Assembly (NCBI GenBank): GCA_016124195.1 | Contig: WGOE01000004.1 | Coordinates: forward strand, 186,001 to 250,000 | Reading direction: 5' to 3' | DNA: 64,000 bases | Origin: a bacterium | Lineage (GTDB): Bacteria; Pseudomonadota; Alphaproteobacteria; Rhodobacterales; Rhodobacteraceae | In this document: positions 54,690-62,633 of the stretch, one piece after another | Layout: each line of letters opens with the position of its first letter | Numbering within the stretch: position 1 is the first letter of the stretch | The notes under the pieces: model-generated | Told to the model about the DNA's origin: nothing | Seen by the model: only the letters and a program-made list of their open reading frames with translations | Database searches by the model: none | Made by a program: the position numbers and the translations under genes

Positions 54690-55335
54690 AATTCGCGCAC
54701 GGCCTCCTACACCACCACCACCTGGGTCACTGCATGGCTCGGCGGTGCCTATCCTGGCGATGATGCGAATGACGTGGTGCAAGGCACCGCGGCCGACGAG
54801 ATGATCAGCGGTTATTCCGGCGATGACATCCTGTTCGGCGCAGGCGGCAAAGAGTGGATCGACGGCAAGGATGGCAATGACGCCCCGAACGGCGATGCCG
54901 AGGCCGGGTCGAGTGTCGTTTCGGCCAAGAACGACGGGCGGGAGCGCGGCGCGGGCGGTGACGGGCTGAGCGGCGGCACCGGAATCGAGGTTCCGACCGG
55001 GGGGGACGGGGCCGACCAGTTCGCCCGGGGCTTGATCGCCGATGCGCCTTTGGGCCCCAGGATGGTCCGGATCGCCGACTTCACCCGGGGCGTCGACAAG
55101 ATCAGCCTCACCGGCATCGACGCCGCGACCACCGCCGCCCGCTGTGCCATCGATGCCTTCCCCTTCATCGGAACCGCCGCCTTTTTCCGGGATGGCCGCA
55201 GAGCTCCGTTATCACGTGCGACCCCGGTTCAAACGGTCGTGGTCGAGGGCCATGTCAAGGGCGATGGCGCGGCCGATTTCCACCGTCCCCTGACCGGAGC
55301 GGTTCGGACGCTGACGGCCGAGGATTGGATGCCTC
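54690..55335 (+). pseudogene. Eroded RTX / serralysin C-terminal-like calcium-binding protein
   Basis: The plus-strand reading has decayed nonapeptide repeats (GYSGDDILFGAGGKEWIDGK, then DGNDAPNGDAEAG), then RIADFTRGVDKISLTGIDA, FIGTAAF and HVKGDGAADFHRPLTGAVRT, the order seen at the C terminus of secreted RTX proteases and related proteins. The piece expected between FIGTAAF and TPVQTVVV appears in the +1 frame as FSGMAAELRYHV. This points to an extra T in the run at 55181-55185 and a compensating indel near 55220. No secretion-competent N-terminal domain or start is visible. Read as a remnant; a sequencing error in the T-run could explain one shift only. Confidence 0.65.
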
Positions 55336-55344
55336 AGCCCCGCC

Positions 55345-56973
55345 TCAGCCCGCCTCGGGTGCCAGTTGCGACAAGAGGATCTCGGCATCCAGACCGGCCA
55401 GAGCTCCGCTGATGCGGCCGCGCTCTGCGATCAGGCGGCTGGTAACGAAGGCCGCGGCGACCGGGTTCGGCGCATGGCGGATCAGGACCGAAGCTGTCAG
55501 GAGAAGCGCCGTCCTTTCGACGAACCAGCGCGCCTCGGCCTCGGGCGGCGGGGCGGGCCAGCGTTGGCGGTGCCGGGTCAGGGCGCTGTCATAGCCCGGG
55601 TCATGTCCGGTTGCGGCCTGCAATTCCGCCTCCAGTGCGCCACGGGCGGCGGGGTCGCGGGTCAGGGTGCGCAGGACGTCAAGGCAGATCACATTGCCCG
55701 AACCTTCCCAGATCCCGTTGAGCGGCGCCTCGCGGTAAAGCATCGGCAGGGGCGTGTCCTCGACATAGCCCATGCCGCCCAGGATCTCCATCGCCTCGCC
55801 TATGACCACAGGGCAAAGCTTGTTGGCGAGGAACTTGGCCAGGGCCACGCCGACCCGGGCCAGACCGCGCGCCTCGGCTCCATTGTCATCGAAGGCCCGT
55901 GCCACCCGCATCCCCAGCGCCAGACAGCCCAGCCAATCCAGCGTCAGATCGGCGAGCAAAGCGCGCATCAGCGGCTGATCGACCAGCCGGCGCTGAAAGG
56001 CGGTGCGGTAGGTGACCCAATGCAGCGCCTCTCCCAGGGCGGCGCGCATCAGGCCTGCCGGCGCCATGGCGGTGTCGAGCCGGGTGTGGTGGATCATCGC
56101 AACGATGGTCTGAATGCCCTGGCCCTCGTCGCCGATCCGGTGGGCCAGGGCGCGGTCATATTCGATCTCGGCCGAGGCGTTCGACCGGTTGCCAAGCTTG
56201 TCCTTCAGCCGCAGGAGCCGGATGCCGTTGCGCCCGCCCTCCATCCAGCGCGGCACCAGAAAGCAGGTCAGCCCGTGCGGGGTGCGGGCGAGGGTCAGAA
56301 AGCCGTCCGACATCGGGGCAGAGCAGAACCATTTGTGCCCGGTCAGCCGCCAGTCCGGCCCGTCCGGCTTGGCCATGGTCGCGTTGCTGCGCACATCGGA
56401 CCCTCCCTGCTTTTCGGTCAGCGCCATGCCCAGCGTCAGCCCGCGCTTGGCGGCTGCGGGCCGGACCGCAGGGTCGTAGTGGCGCGACACGAGCCCCGCG
56501 CGCCAGAACGGCGCCAGATCCGGATCAGCCGTCAGGACCGGGACCGCGGCCGAGGTCATGGTCAGCGGGCAGCAATGGCCCGGCTCGACCTGGCTCGCCA
56601 GATAGACCATCGCGGCATGGGTCGCATGGCCGCCTTCCATGCCCTCCCAGGCGATGGCGGCATAGCCTGCCGCGACCGACAGCTGCATGAATTGGTGATA
56701 GGCCGGGTGAAACTGCACCTCGTCGAGGCGGCGCCCGCCCCGGTCGAACAGGCACAGTTCGGGGATGTAGCGGTTGGCATCGCTTGCGGCCTCGGCGGCG
56801 GTGGCGCGGCCCAGATCGTGGCCATAGGCGGACAGGACAGCCGGCTGAGCGCCGAAGGCCCGGGCCAGATCGCGCAGGGCAGGGTCGGCCTGCCAAAGGT
56901 CGCGGTCGCCCCGGGCGGGCGGCTGGTTTGTTACTTCATGCGTGCCAAGATCGCTGGTGGGATCGCATTCCAT
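55345..56973 (-). CDS. Acyl-CoA dehydrogenase, AidB type
   Basis: A flavoprotein of about 542 residues related to AidB of the adaptive response to alkylation damage. The N-terminal domain (PPARGDRDLWQADPALRDLA) is AidB-like; ALTEKQGGSDVRSNAT and the C-terminal EILGGMGYVEDTPLPMLYRE plus NGIWEGSGNVICLDVLR are characteristic. FAD and substrate sites of the acyl-CoA dehydrogenase fold are intact, yet AidB proteins show little dehydrogenase activity. The ATG at 56973 has GGAGG eight bases upstream; longer starts at 56991 and 57048 are less likely. It stands alone, so ada-type regulation cannot be inferred. Confidence 0.9.
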   Translation of the reverse strand: MECDPTSDLGTHEVTNQPPARGDRDLWQADPALRDLARAFGAQPAVLSAYGHDLGRATAAEAASDANRYIPELCLFDRGGRRLDEVQFHPAYHQFMQLSVAAGYAAIAWEGMEGGHATHAAMVYLASQVEPGHCCPLTMTSAAVPVLTADPDLAPFWRAGLVSRHYDPAVRPAAAKRGLTLGMALTEKQGGSDVRSNATMAKPDGPDWRLTGHKWFCSAPMSDGFLTLARTPHGLTCFLVPRWMEGGRNGIRLLRLKDKLGNRSNASAEIEYDRALAHRIGDEGQGIQTIVAMIHHTRLDTAMAPAGLMRAALGEALHWVTYRTAFQRRLVDQPLMRALLADLTLDWLGCLALGMRVARAFDDNGAEARGLARVGVALAKFLANKLCPVVIGEAMEILGGMGYVEDTPLPMLYREAPLNGIWEGSGNVICLDVLRTLTRDPAARGALEAELQAATGHDPGYDSALTRHRQRWPAPPPEAEARWFVERTALLLTASVLIRHAPNPVAAAFVTSRLIAERGRISGALAGLDAEILLSQLAPEAG

Positions 56974-57317
56974 CCTGCAAACCTCCTGCATCTTGCGGCA
57001 GTCTACGCCAGACCGGGGCAAAGTCCAAACCCGCAAGCGGCCAGTCATAAGCTGCGCGGCAGGGGCGGGTTCGGGGAAGATGGTCCCGCGTCGGGCCCCG
57101 GCCGCGCGGTCCCCGACGCGGCGGCTGCCCGGTTCCGGGTGGCATGAAGGAACGCGTCAGCGCCAAAGCCACCTTCGGCTTTTTCAAGCCTTGGCCTGCG
57201 CGATGGTGGCATCGGGGGGCCCAAGCGCCGCGCATCGGCAACAGATCGGCAACAGATCGCTAGGCGCAGGGCGTCCTTTTGTGCTACTTTCCCATCAAAC
57301 TGCGGAGGGGTGATCCC
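56974..57317. other. 344-bp divergent intergenic region
   Basis: Separates the leftward AidB-type gene and the rightward propeller gene. It contains a 9-base direct repeat (GCAACAGATCG, twice, at about 57238-57260). No gene or clear operator is supported. Confidence 0.5.
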
Positions 57318-58499
57318 ATGGCACAGGGCGGCATCAAGGTTCTGGTCGGCACGACCAAGGGCGCGTTCGTTGTTTCGGGCGGCACGGACCGCGACGGCTG
57401 GGAGGTGACGGGGCCGCATTGCAACGGCTGGCCGATCAACCATGTGATTGGCGACCCCGAGACCGGCACGCTCTGGGCGGGCGGCGGCGGCGCCTGGCAC
57501 GGGGCAGGGGTCTGGCGTTCGGCCGATGGCGGGACAAGCTGGCAGGTGACGCGGCTGACCAAGGGCACGATGGACGACTGGGCCGCCAAGGACGCGGATT
57601 TCGCCAGGATGATCGGTTGGACCGACACGGCGCTGCCTTTCGCGGACGATTTCTCGCAGATCTGGTCGCTGGGCCAGTCTGGCGACACGCTTTACGCCGG
57701 CACCAAGCCCGCGAGCCTGTTGCAAAGCACCGATGGCGGCGTCAGCTGGAGCCTTGTGGAGGGGCTGACCAACCACCCTTCGGCGGGCTCGTGGAACCCG
57801 GGGGCTGCGGGGCTGGTCCTGCATACGATCGTGGCCGATCCGTACAATCCGGCCAAGATGTGGATCGGCATCTCGGCCGCGGGTGTCTTTGCCACCGAGG
57901 ACGGCGGTCAGACCTGGGAGCGGCGCAACCGCCTGTCCAATGCCGAGGCCTGCGCCCATCACGACCACCCCGCAGCACCGCGCGACGGCGAAACCGGGCA
58001 TTGCGTGCACAACATGATGCGCGCGCCGGGCTCCGAGGACGTGCTTTACCAGCAGAACCACCACGGGGTCTGGCGCTCGTCCGATGGCGGGCGCAGTTGG
58101 GACGAGATCACGGCGGGCCTGCCCTCGACCTTTGGCTTTCCGATCCGGGTGCATCCGCGCGACCCGGACACGATCTGGACCCTGCCGCTGAACGGCGACA
58201 GCGCGGGCCGCTTTCCGCCCGATGCCGCGGCGGCGGTCTGGCGGTCGCGCGACGGAGGCCAGAGCTGGCAGGCGCTGCGCGAGGGTCTGCCGCAAAAATC
58301 CTGTTATTTCACAGTGCTGCGCCAGGCCATGGCGGGCGATGGCCGCGACCCGGCCGGGATCTATTTTGGCACCAACAGCGGGTCGGTCTTTGCCAGTCTG
58401 GACGAGGGCGACACCTGGCAGGAAATCGTGCGCCATCTGCCGACGATCCTGTCGGTCGAAGTCGTCGATGCGCCGCCTCAGGCGGGGGGCGCCGGGTAA
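57318..58499 (+). CDS. Asp-box beta-propeller protein (sialidase/BNR-like, function unknown)
   Basis: A 393-residue protein with six Asp-box motifs of the form S/T-x-D-x-G-x-x-W: RSADGGTSW, QSTDGGVSW, ATEDGGQTW, RSSDGGRSW, RSRDGGQSW and ASLDEGDTW. Each marks a propeller blade as in BNR/VPS10/photosynthesis-system-type proteins. The start KVLVGTTKGAFVVSGGTDRD is typical of the exo-alpha-sialidase-like cytosolic proteins of unknown function. No signal peptide and no sialidase Arg triad or Tyr/Glu pair could be assigned. The ATG at 57318 has GGAGGGG upstream. Its last 22 bases overlap the converging GGDEF gene. Confidence 0.8.
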   Translation: MAQGGIKVLVGTTKGAFVVSGGTDRDGWEVTGPHCNGWPINHVIGDPETGTLWAGGGGAWHGAGVWRSADGGTSWQVTRLTKGTMDDWAAKDADFARMIGWTDTALPFADDFSQIWSLGQSGDTLYAGTKPASLLQSTDGGVSWSLVEGLTNHPSAGSWNPGAAGLVLHTIVADPYNPAKMWIGISAAGVFATEDGGQTWERRNRLSNAEACAHHDHPAAPRDGETGHCVHNMMRAPGSEDVLYQQNHHGVWRSSDGGRSWDEITAGLPSTFGFPIRVHPRDPDTIWTLPLNGDSAGRFPPDAAAAVWRSRDGGQSWQALREGLPQKSCYFTVLRQAMAGDGRDPAGIYFGTNSGSVFASLDEGDTWQEIVRHLPTILSVEVVDAPPQAGGAG

Positions 58500-60259
58500 C
58501 TGGCGGCCAGAGGCGCCTGGTTCCGCGCCGCAGCGATCAGCGCCGGTCTGACGGCCCTGGCACCCTGCGCCGCCACGACATGATTGCGCCCGGTCGATTT
58601 GGCGGCGTAAAGCGCCTCGTCGGCCTCGCGCAGCACATCGGCCAGGCTGTCGCCCGACCCGGAATAATGCGCAACGCCGATTGACACCGAAACCGGCGGC
58701 AGGGTCTTGCCATCATGCCGCACCGACAGTTGCAGGACCGCCAGCCGCACCGCCTCGGCCCGTTCCAGCGCGGCGTCGGCCGAAAGCTGCGGCAGGACCA
58801 GCATGAATTCCTCGCCCCCCAGACGGCAGGCGAACTCGCACCCCGCGCAGGTCGCGCCCAGCAGATCCCCCAGCGCCCGCAGAACCTCGTCGCCGCCCTC
58901 ATGGCCATAGACGTCATTGAAGGTCTTGAAATGATCCACGTCGATCGAGACGATGGCAAAGGGCGTGTCCGCCTCGTGCGCGGCGTGACGATCCAGCCGG
59001 TCCATCAGGTAGCGCCGGTTGTAAAGCCCGGTCAGCACGTCGCGGGTGGCCTGCTGCTGCAATTCATCGCGCATCCGCACGTTGGCGATGGCAAGGCTGA
59101 TGCGTTCGGCGCACATCTGCGCCAGCCGGTGCTGGTTGGCGGCGTCCTCGGCCCGCAGATCATCGTCGAGGCAGAGATACATCATCCCCACCGTCTCGCC
59201 ATGGGCGAGGAACGGAATGCAGATCGAGTTCCTTGCGGCATCGTCATGGGCATGGGCGCATCTGAAGGTCAATGCGCCCTCGGCATGGACATAGGTCCGG
59301 CCGCGACGCAGGCCCCAGCACTCCTCGGGGAGGATATGGGCGTGCAGGACGCCACCGTTCCAGCTGCAGCCGCCGTCCAGCACATCGCGCGTGCTGGAAT
59401 AGACATAGATCGAGCCCGCGACATCGGGCAGCATGTCGCCGATAAAGCGCTTGGCCATGGCGTAAAGTTCGTCCAGCGACTGGGATGATTGCAGCCATTC
59501 GTTGAACTCGCCCAAGAGCCGTACCTCGCGCCCGACACGCACCTGTTCGGCCAGATAGGCGTTTTCGGTCTGGACATGGGCCTGCATAGTGGCGAGCCGC
59601 TGTTTCGAGGCCTGATGGATGCGCCAGACGCCGAACAGCGCCGCGATGCCCGCCAGGCCGCCGATCACGGCAAAGGTCCAGCGGATCGTATCGATCCAGG
59701 CGGCATTGACGGCCGTGACGTCCTGATAGCGTTCGATGGCGCCGACGATGCGGCCGTTCAGCGTCAGCGGCAGGATCTCGTGATTGACCTCGCGGTCTAG
59801 CTGAGCATCGGTGTCATCGGCCTCGGCCGGGGCGGCCGGACGGCCCGAGACCTCTGCCTCGTTGGCGTGGATGCGTTCAAAGAAGCTTTTCCCCGATTGC
59901 AGCGCCATGTGCAGATCCGAAGGCGTGTTGGTCTGGCCGATGACTTCGGGGACCGAGGACCAGAAGACCCGCCCGCTCTGGTCGATCAGGTCCAGCCGGT
60001 AGATCCGTTCGGAGGTGGCGATGGTCTGCAGGGTGCGGCTGTCTTCGGGCGAGATCTGACCCAAAAGGAAGCTGCGCGCGCCGTTTTCAAATCCCGCGAC
60101 AAGCCGGTGGGCATAGTTCTGGCTTTCGACGCGGGCGACCTGCCGGTAAAGATGCACCGCCACGGCCTCCGGCGCCAGGGTCCAGATCAGAGCCAGCCCC
60201 GCCGCCATCAGCAGCAGCAGGGTGCCCAGCCACAATCTGGCGAAACCGATGTGGCGCAT
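58478..60259 (-). CDS. Membrane-bound GAF-GGDEF diguanylate cyclase
   Basis: Makes cyclic-di-GMP, which in these bacteria commonly promotes polysaccharide production. The 593-residue protein has a membrane segment at about 10-30, a periplasmic sensor region (about 35-195), a second membrane segment (TIRWTFAVIGGLAGIAALFG), a GAF domain (about 255-400; SLDELYAMAKRFIGDMLPDV) and a GGDEF domain (ATRDVLTGLYNRRYLMDRLD, IDVDHFKTFNDVYGHEGGDE). The active-site loop is RLGGEEFMLVLP, so catalytically intact. The inhibitory RxxD site five residues upstream is replaced (AGCE). Product inhibition through that site is therefore not expected. Confidence 0.93.
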   Translation of the reverse strand: MRHIGFARLWLGTLLLLMAAGLALIWTLAPEAVAVHLYRQVARVESQNYAHRLVAGFENGARSFLLGQISPEDSRTLQTIATSERIYRLDLIDQSGRVFWSSVPEVIGQTNTPSDLHMALQSGKSFFERIHANEAEVSGRPAAPAEADDTDAQLDREVNHEILPLTLNGRIVGAIERYQDVTAVNAAWIDTIRWTFAVIGGLAGIAALFGVWRIHQASKQRLATMQAHVQTENAYLAEQVRVGREVRLLGEFNEWLQSSQSLDELYAMAKRFIGDMLPDVAGSIYVYSSTRDVLDGGCSWNGGVLHAHILPEECWGLRRGRTYVHAEGALTFRCAHAHDDAARNSICIPFLAHGETVGMMYLCLDDDLRAEDAANQHRLAQMCAERISLAIANVRMRDELQQQATRDVLTGLYNRRYLMDRLDRHAAHEADTPFAIVSIDVDHFKTFNDVYGHEGGDEVLRALGDLLGATCAGCEFACRLGGEEFMLVLPQLSADAALERAEAVRLAVLQLSVRHDGKTLPPVSVSIGVAHYSGSGDSLADVLREADEALYAAKSTGRNHVVAAQGARAVRPALIAAARNQAPLAASYPAPPA

Positions 60260-60472
60260 GGGTCTTTCAGTCTCCGTCGTTCGGGCTCCCGCGCCAGTTT
60301 TCGCGCCGACTGGTTAACGAAGGATTAATGCCCGGGGCCGCCGGTCAACACGAAGCCGAGAGAGGTTTGAGACTGCACCCGGGGCGCATTGTCCCGGGGC
60401 TTTGCAGCCTATGCTTTCTTCTATGCTCCGGTCTTGCTAGACTTCTTACCGTATCGGGGGTAGAACCTCGGC

Positions 60473-60484
60473 GTTAGCGCTAAC
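60473..60484. promoter_or_regulatory. Perfect palindrome GTTAGCGCTAAC, LacI/GalR-type operator
   Basis: Ends 26 bases before the zwf ATG and just before its ribosome site. GTTAGCGCTAAC has the central CG and half-sites typical of LacI-family operators, which in alphaproteobacteria often control sugar-use and Entner-Doudoroff genes. No LacI-family gene is in the window. Confidence 0.65.
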
Positions 60485-60510
60485 GGCGCTTGAGCGAAAG
60501 AGGTCCAAAC

Positions 60511-61965
60511 ATGGTTTCCCGTGTCATTCCGGTTGATACTTTCGACCTTGTGATCTTTGGCGGTACCGGCGATCTGGCGCGCCGCAAGATCTTTCCGGGG
60601 CTGTACCGCCGCTTCATGGCCGGGCAGATGAATGCTGACAGCCGCATCATCGGCGCGGCGCGGGCCAAGAACAGCGATGAGGAATTCCGCACGTTGGTCC
60701 ATGACGCGCTGGTCGAATTCGTCCCGAAAGACCGGCAGGACAGCACCATGATCGCGGCCTTTCTGGCGCGGATCGACTATGTCTCGATCGACGCCAAGGA
60801 CCAGTCGGGCTGGAGCAAGCTGAAAGCCACCATGCGCGAAAACGTGGTGCGGGCCTTTTATTTCTCGGTGGCGCCGGCCCTGTTCGGCGATCTGGCCGAA
60901 CATCTGCACGCAAATGGCATCACCGACGCCTGGAGCCGGGTCGTGGTGGAAAAGCCCTTCGGCCGCGATCTCGCCTCGGCCAAGGCGCTCAATGCCACGC
61001 TGGCCAAGTATTTCAACGAAGCCCAGATCTACCGGATCGACCATTACCTGGGCAAGGAGACGGTGCAGAACCTGATGGCGGTGCGTTTCGCCAATATCCT
61101 GTTCGAACCGATCTGGAAGGCGCAGTACATCGACCATGTGCAGATCACGGTGGCCGAAACGGTGGGCGTGAACGGACGAGGCGCCTATTACAACCAGTCG
61201 GGTGCGATGCGCGACATGGTGCAGAACCACATGATGCAGCTCTTGTGCCTCATCGCGATGGAGCCGCCCTATCACTTCGACCCCGACGCGGTGCGCGACG
61301 AAAAGGTCAAGGTGATCCGCGCGCTGGAGACCGTGACTCCGCAAGACATCGTGCGCGGCCAGTATCTGGCCGGAGGCGGCGAGGGCGGCTATATCGAGCA
61401 TTCCGAAGACCCGAACTCCAGGACCGAAAGCTATATCGCGCTCAAGGTCGGCATCGCGAACTGGCGCTGGAAGGGCACGCCCTTTTACCTGCGCACCGGT
61501 AAACGCCTGCGGGCCCGCTATTCCGAGATTGCCATCACCTTCAAGGAACCGCCGCATTCGATCTTTGACGATGCCAAGGGCTGGAAGCCCAATGTGCTGG
61601 TGATCCGCCTGCAGCCGAATGAGGGCATGAACCTGATGGTGATGATCAAGGAGCCCGGCCCCGGCGGCATGCGCCTGATGCAGGTGCCTTTGGACATGAC
61701 CTTCGCCGATGCCCTTGGCGCGGATGCCGAGGATGTGCCGGACGCCTACGAACGCCTGATCATGGATGTGATCCGCGGCAACCAGACGCTTTTCATGCGC
61801 GGCGACGAAGTCGAGGCGGCCTGGGCCTGGACCGATCCCATCATCGACGGCTGGGAGGCGCGGGGCGACAAGCCGCAGGGCTATGACGCGGGTTCATCCG
61901 GGCCGGAAGATGCGCTGATGCTGCTGCATCGGGACGGCCGGCGCTGGCGCGAGATCAAGGAATGA
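60511..61965 (+). CDS. zwf: Glucose-6-phosphate 1-dehydrogenase
   Basis: Oxidises glucose-6-phosphate to 6-phosphogluconolactone with NADP or NAD, opening the Entner-Doudoroff and pentose-phosphate routes. The 484-residue protein has the coenzyme loop FGGTGDLARRKIFPGL near residues 15-30, VVEKPFGRDLASA, the signature RIDHYLGKETVQNL with the substrate-binding residues, and YKLRTGKRL-like YLRTGKRLRARYSE. AAAGAGG lies upstream of the ATG at 60511. A LacI-type palindrome precedes it. The stop overlaps the pgl start by ATGA. Confidence 0.98.
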   Translation: MVSRVIPVDTFDLVIFGGTGDLARRKIFPGLYRRFMAGQMNADSRIIGAARAKNSDEEFRTLVHDALVEFVPKDRQDSTMIAAFLARIDYVSIDAKDQSGWSKLKATMRENVVRAFYFSVAPALFGDLAEHLHANGITDAWSRVVVEKPFGRDLASAKALNATLAKYFNEAQIYRIDHYLGKETVQNLMAVRFANILFEPIWKAQYIDHVQITVAETVGVNGRGAYYNQSGAMRDMVQNHMMQLLCLIAMEPPYHFDPDAVRDEKVKVIRALETVTPQDIVRGQYLAGGGEGGYIEHSEDPNSRTESYIALKVGIANWRWKGTPFYLRTGKRLRARYSEIAITFKEPPHSIFDDAKGWKPNVLVIRLQPNEGMNLMVMIKEPGPGGMRLMQVPLDMTFADALGADAEDVPDAYERLIMDVIRGNQTLFMRGDEVEAAWAWTDPIIDGWEARGDKPQGYDAGSSGPEDALMLLHRDGRRWREIKE

Positions 61966-62630
61966 TCTTTCAGGCCTATCCCTCGCGGGAGGCTTTGATG
62001 GCGGGGCTCGCCACCGTCATCGCCGATCAGTTGCGCGCGGCGCTGGCCCGGGGGGCGGCCACGCTGTCGGTGCCCGGCGGCACCACGCCGGGCCCGGTCT
62101 TTGACCTTCTGGCCCAGGAGCCCCTCGATTGGGCGCGGGTCGCCGTGCTCTTGAACGACGAACGCTGGGTGGGCGAGGACAGCCCGCGTTCCAACACCCG
62201 GCTTCTGCGTGAACGCCTCATGCAGGGGCCGGCGGCTGCGGCCCATCTCGTGCCGCTTTACGCCGAGGCACCGCAGCCCGAGGACCGGTTGCAAGAATTG
62301 GCCCAGGGCATCGCCCCGCACCTGCCGATCAGCGTTCTTCTTCTGGGCATGGGGGCGGACATGCACACGGCCTCGCTCTTTCCCGGCGCCGACAAGCTGG
62401 CCGCGGCCCTGTCGCCCGAAGCGCCGGTCCTGATGGCCCTGCGCGCCCAGGCCGCGGGCGGGCCGCGCATCACCCTGTCGGCCCGCGTTCTGCAGGCAGC
62501 GCGCCACATCCATATCCTGATCACCGGACCCGAAAAGCGCGCGGCCCTGGACCGCGCCCTGACCCTGACCCCGACCGAGGCCCCCATCCGGGCGGTCCTT
62601 GATCAATCCACCGTGCACTGGGCGGAGTAA
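61962..62630 (+). CDS. pgl: 6-phosphogluconolactonase (DevB type)
   Basis: Hydrolyses 6-phosphogluconolactone made by Zwf. The 222-residue protein has the family motifs LSVPGGTTPGPVFDLLA, VLLNDERWVGEDSPRSNTRL, LLGMGADMHTASLFPGA and ILITGPEKRAAL. Length is normal for the DevB/SOL family. ATGA overlap with zwf suggests translational coupling, and pgi follows after three bases. The arrangement zwf-pgl-pgi is usual in this bacterial group. Confidence 0.96.
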   Translation: MIFQAYPSREALMAGLATVIADQLRAALARGAATLSVPGGTTPGPVFDLLAQEPLDWARVAVLLNDERWVGEDSPRSNTRLLRERLMQGPAAAAHLVPLYAEAPQPEDRLQELAQGIAPHLPISVLLLGMGADMHTASLFPGADKLAAALSPEAPVLMALRAQAAGGPRITLSARVLQAARHIHILITGPEKRAALDRALTLTPTEAPIRAVLDQSTVHWAE

Positions 62631-62633
62631 GCC

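Noticed and set aside
62599-62606. TTGATCAA within pgl considered as an FNR box
   Set aside because: It lacks the four-base centre required between TTGAT and ATCAA and lies inside a coding sequence.
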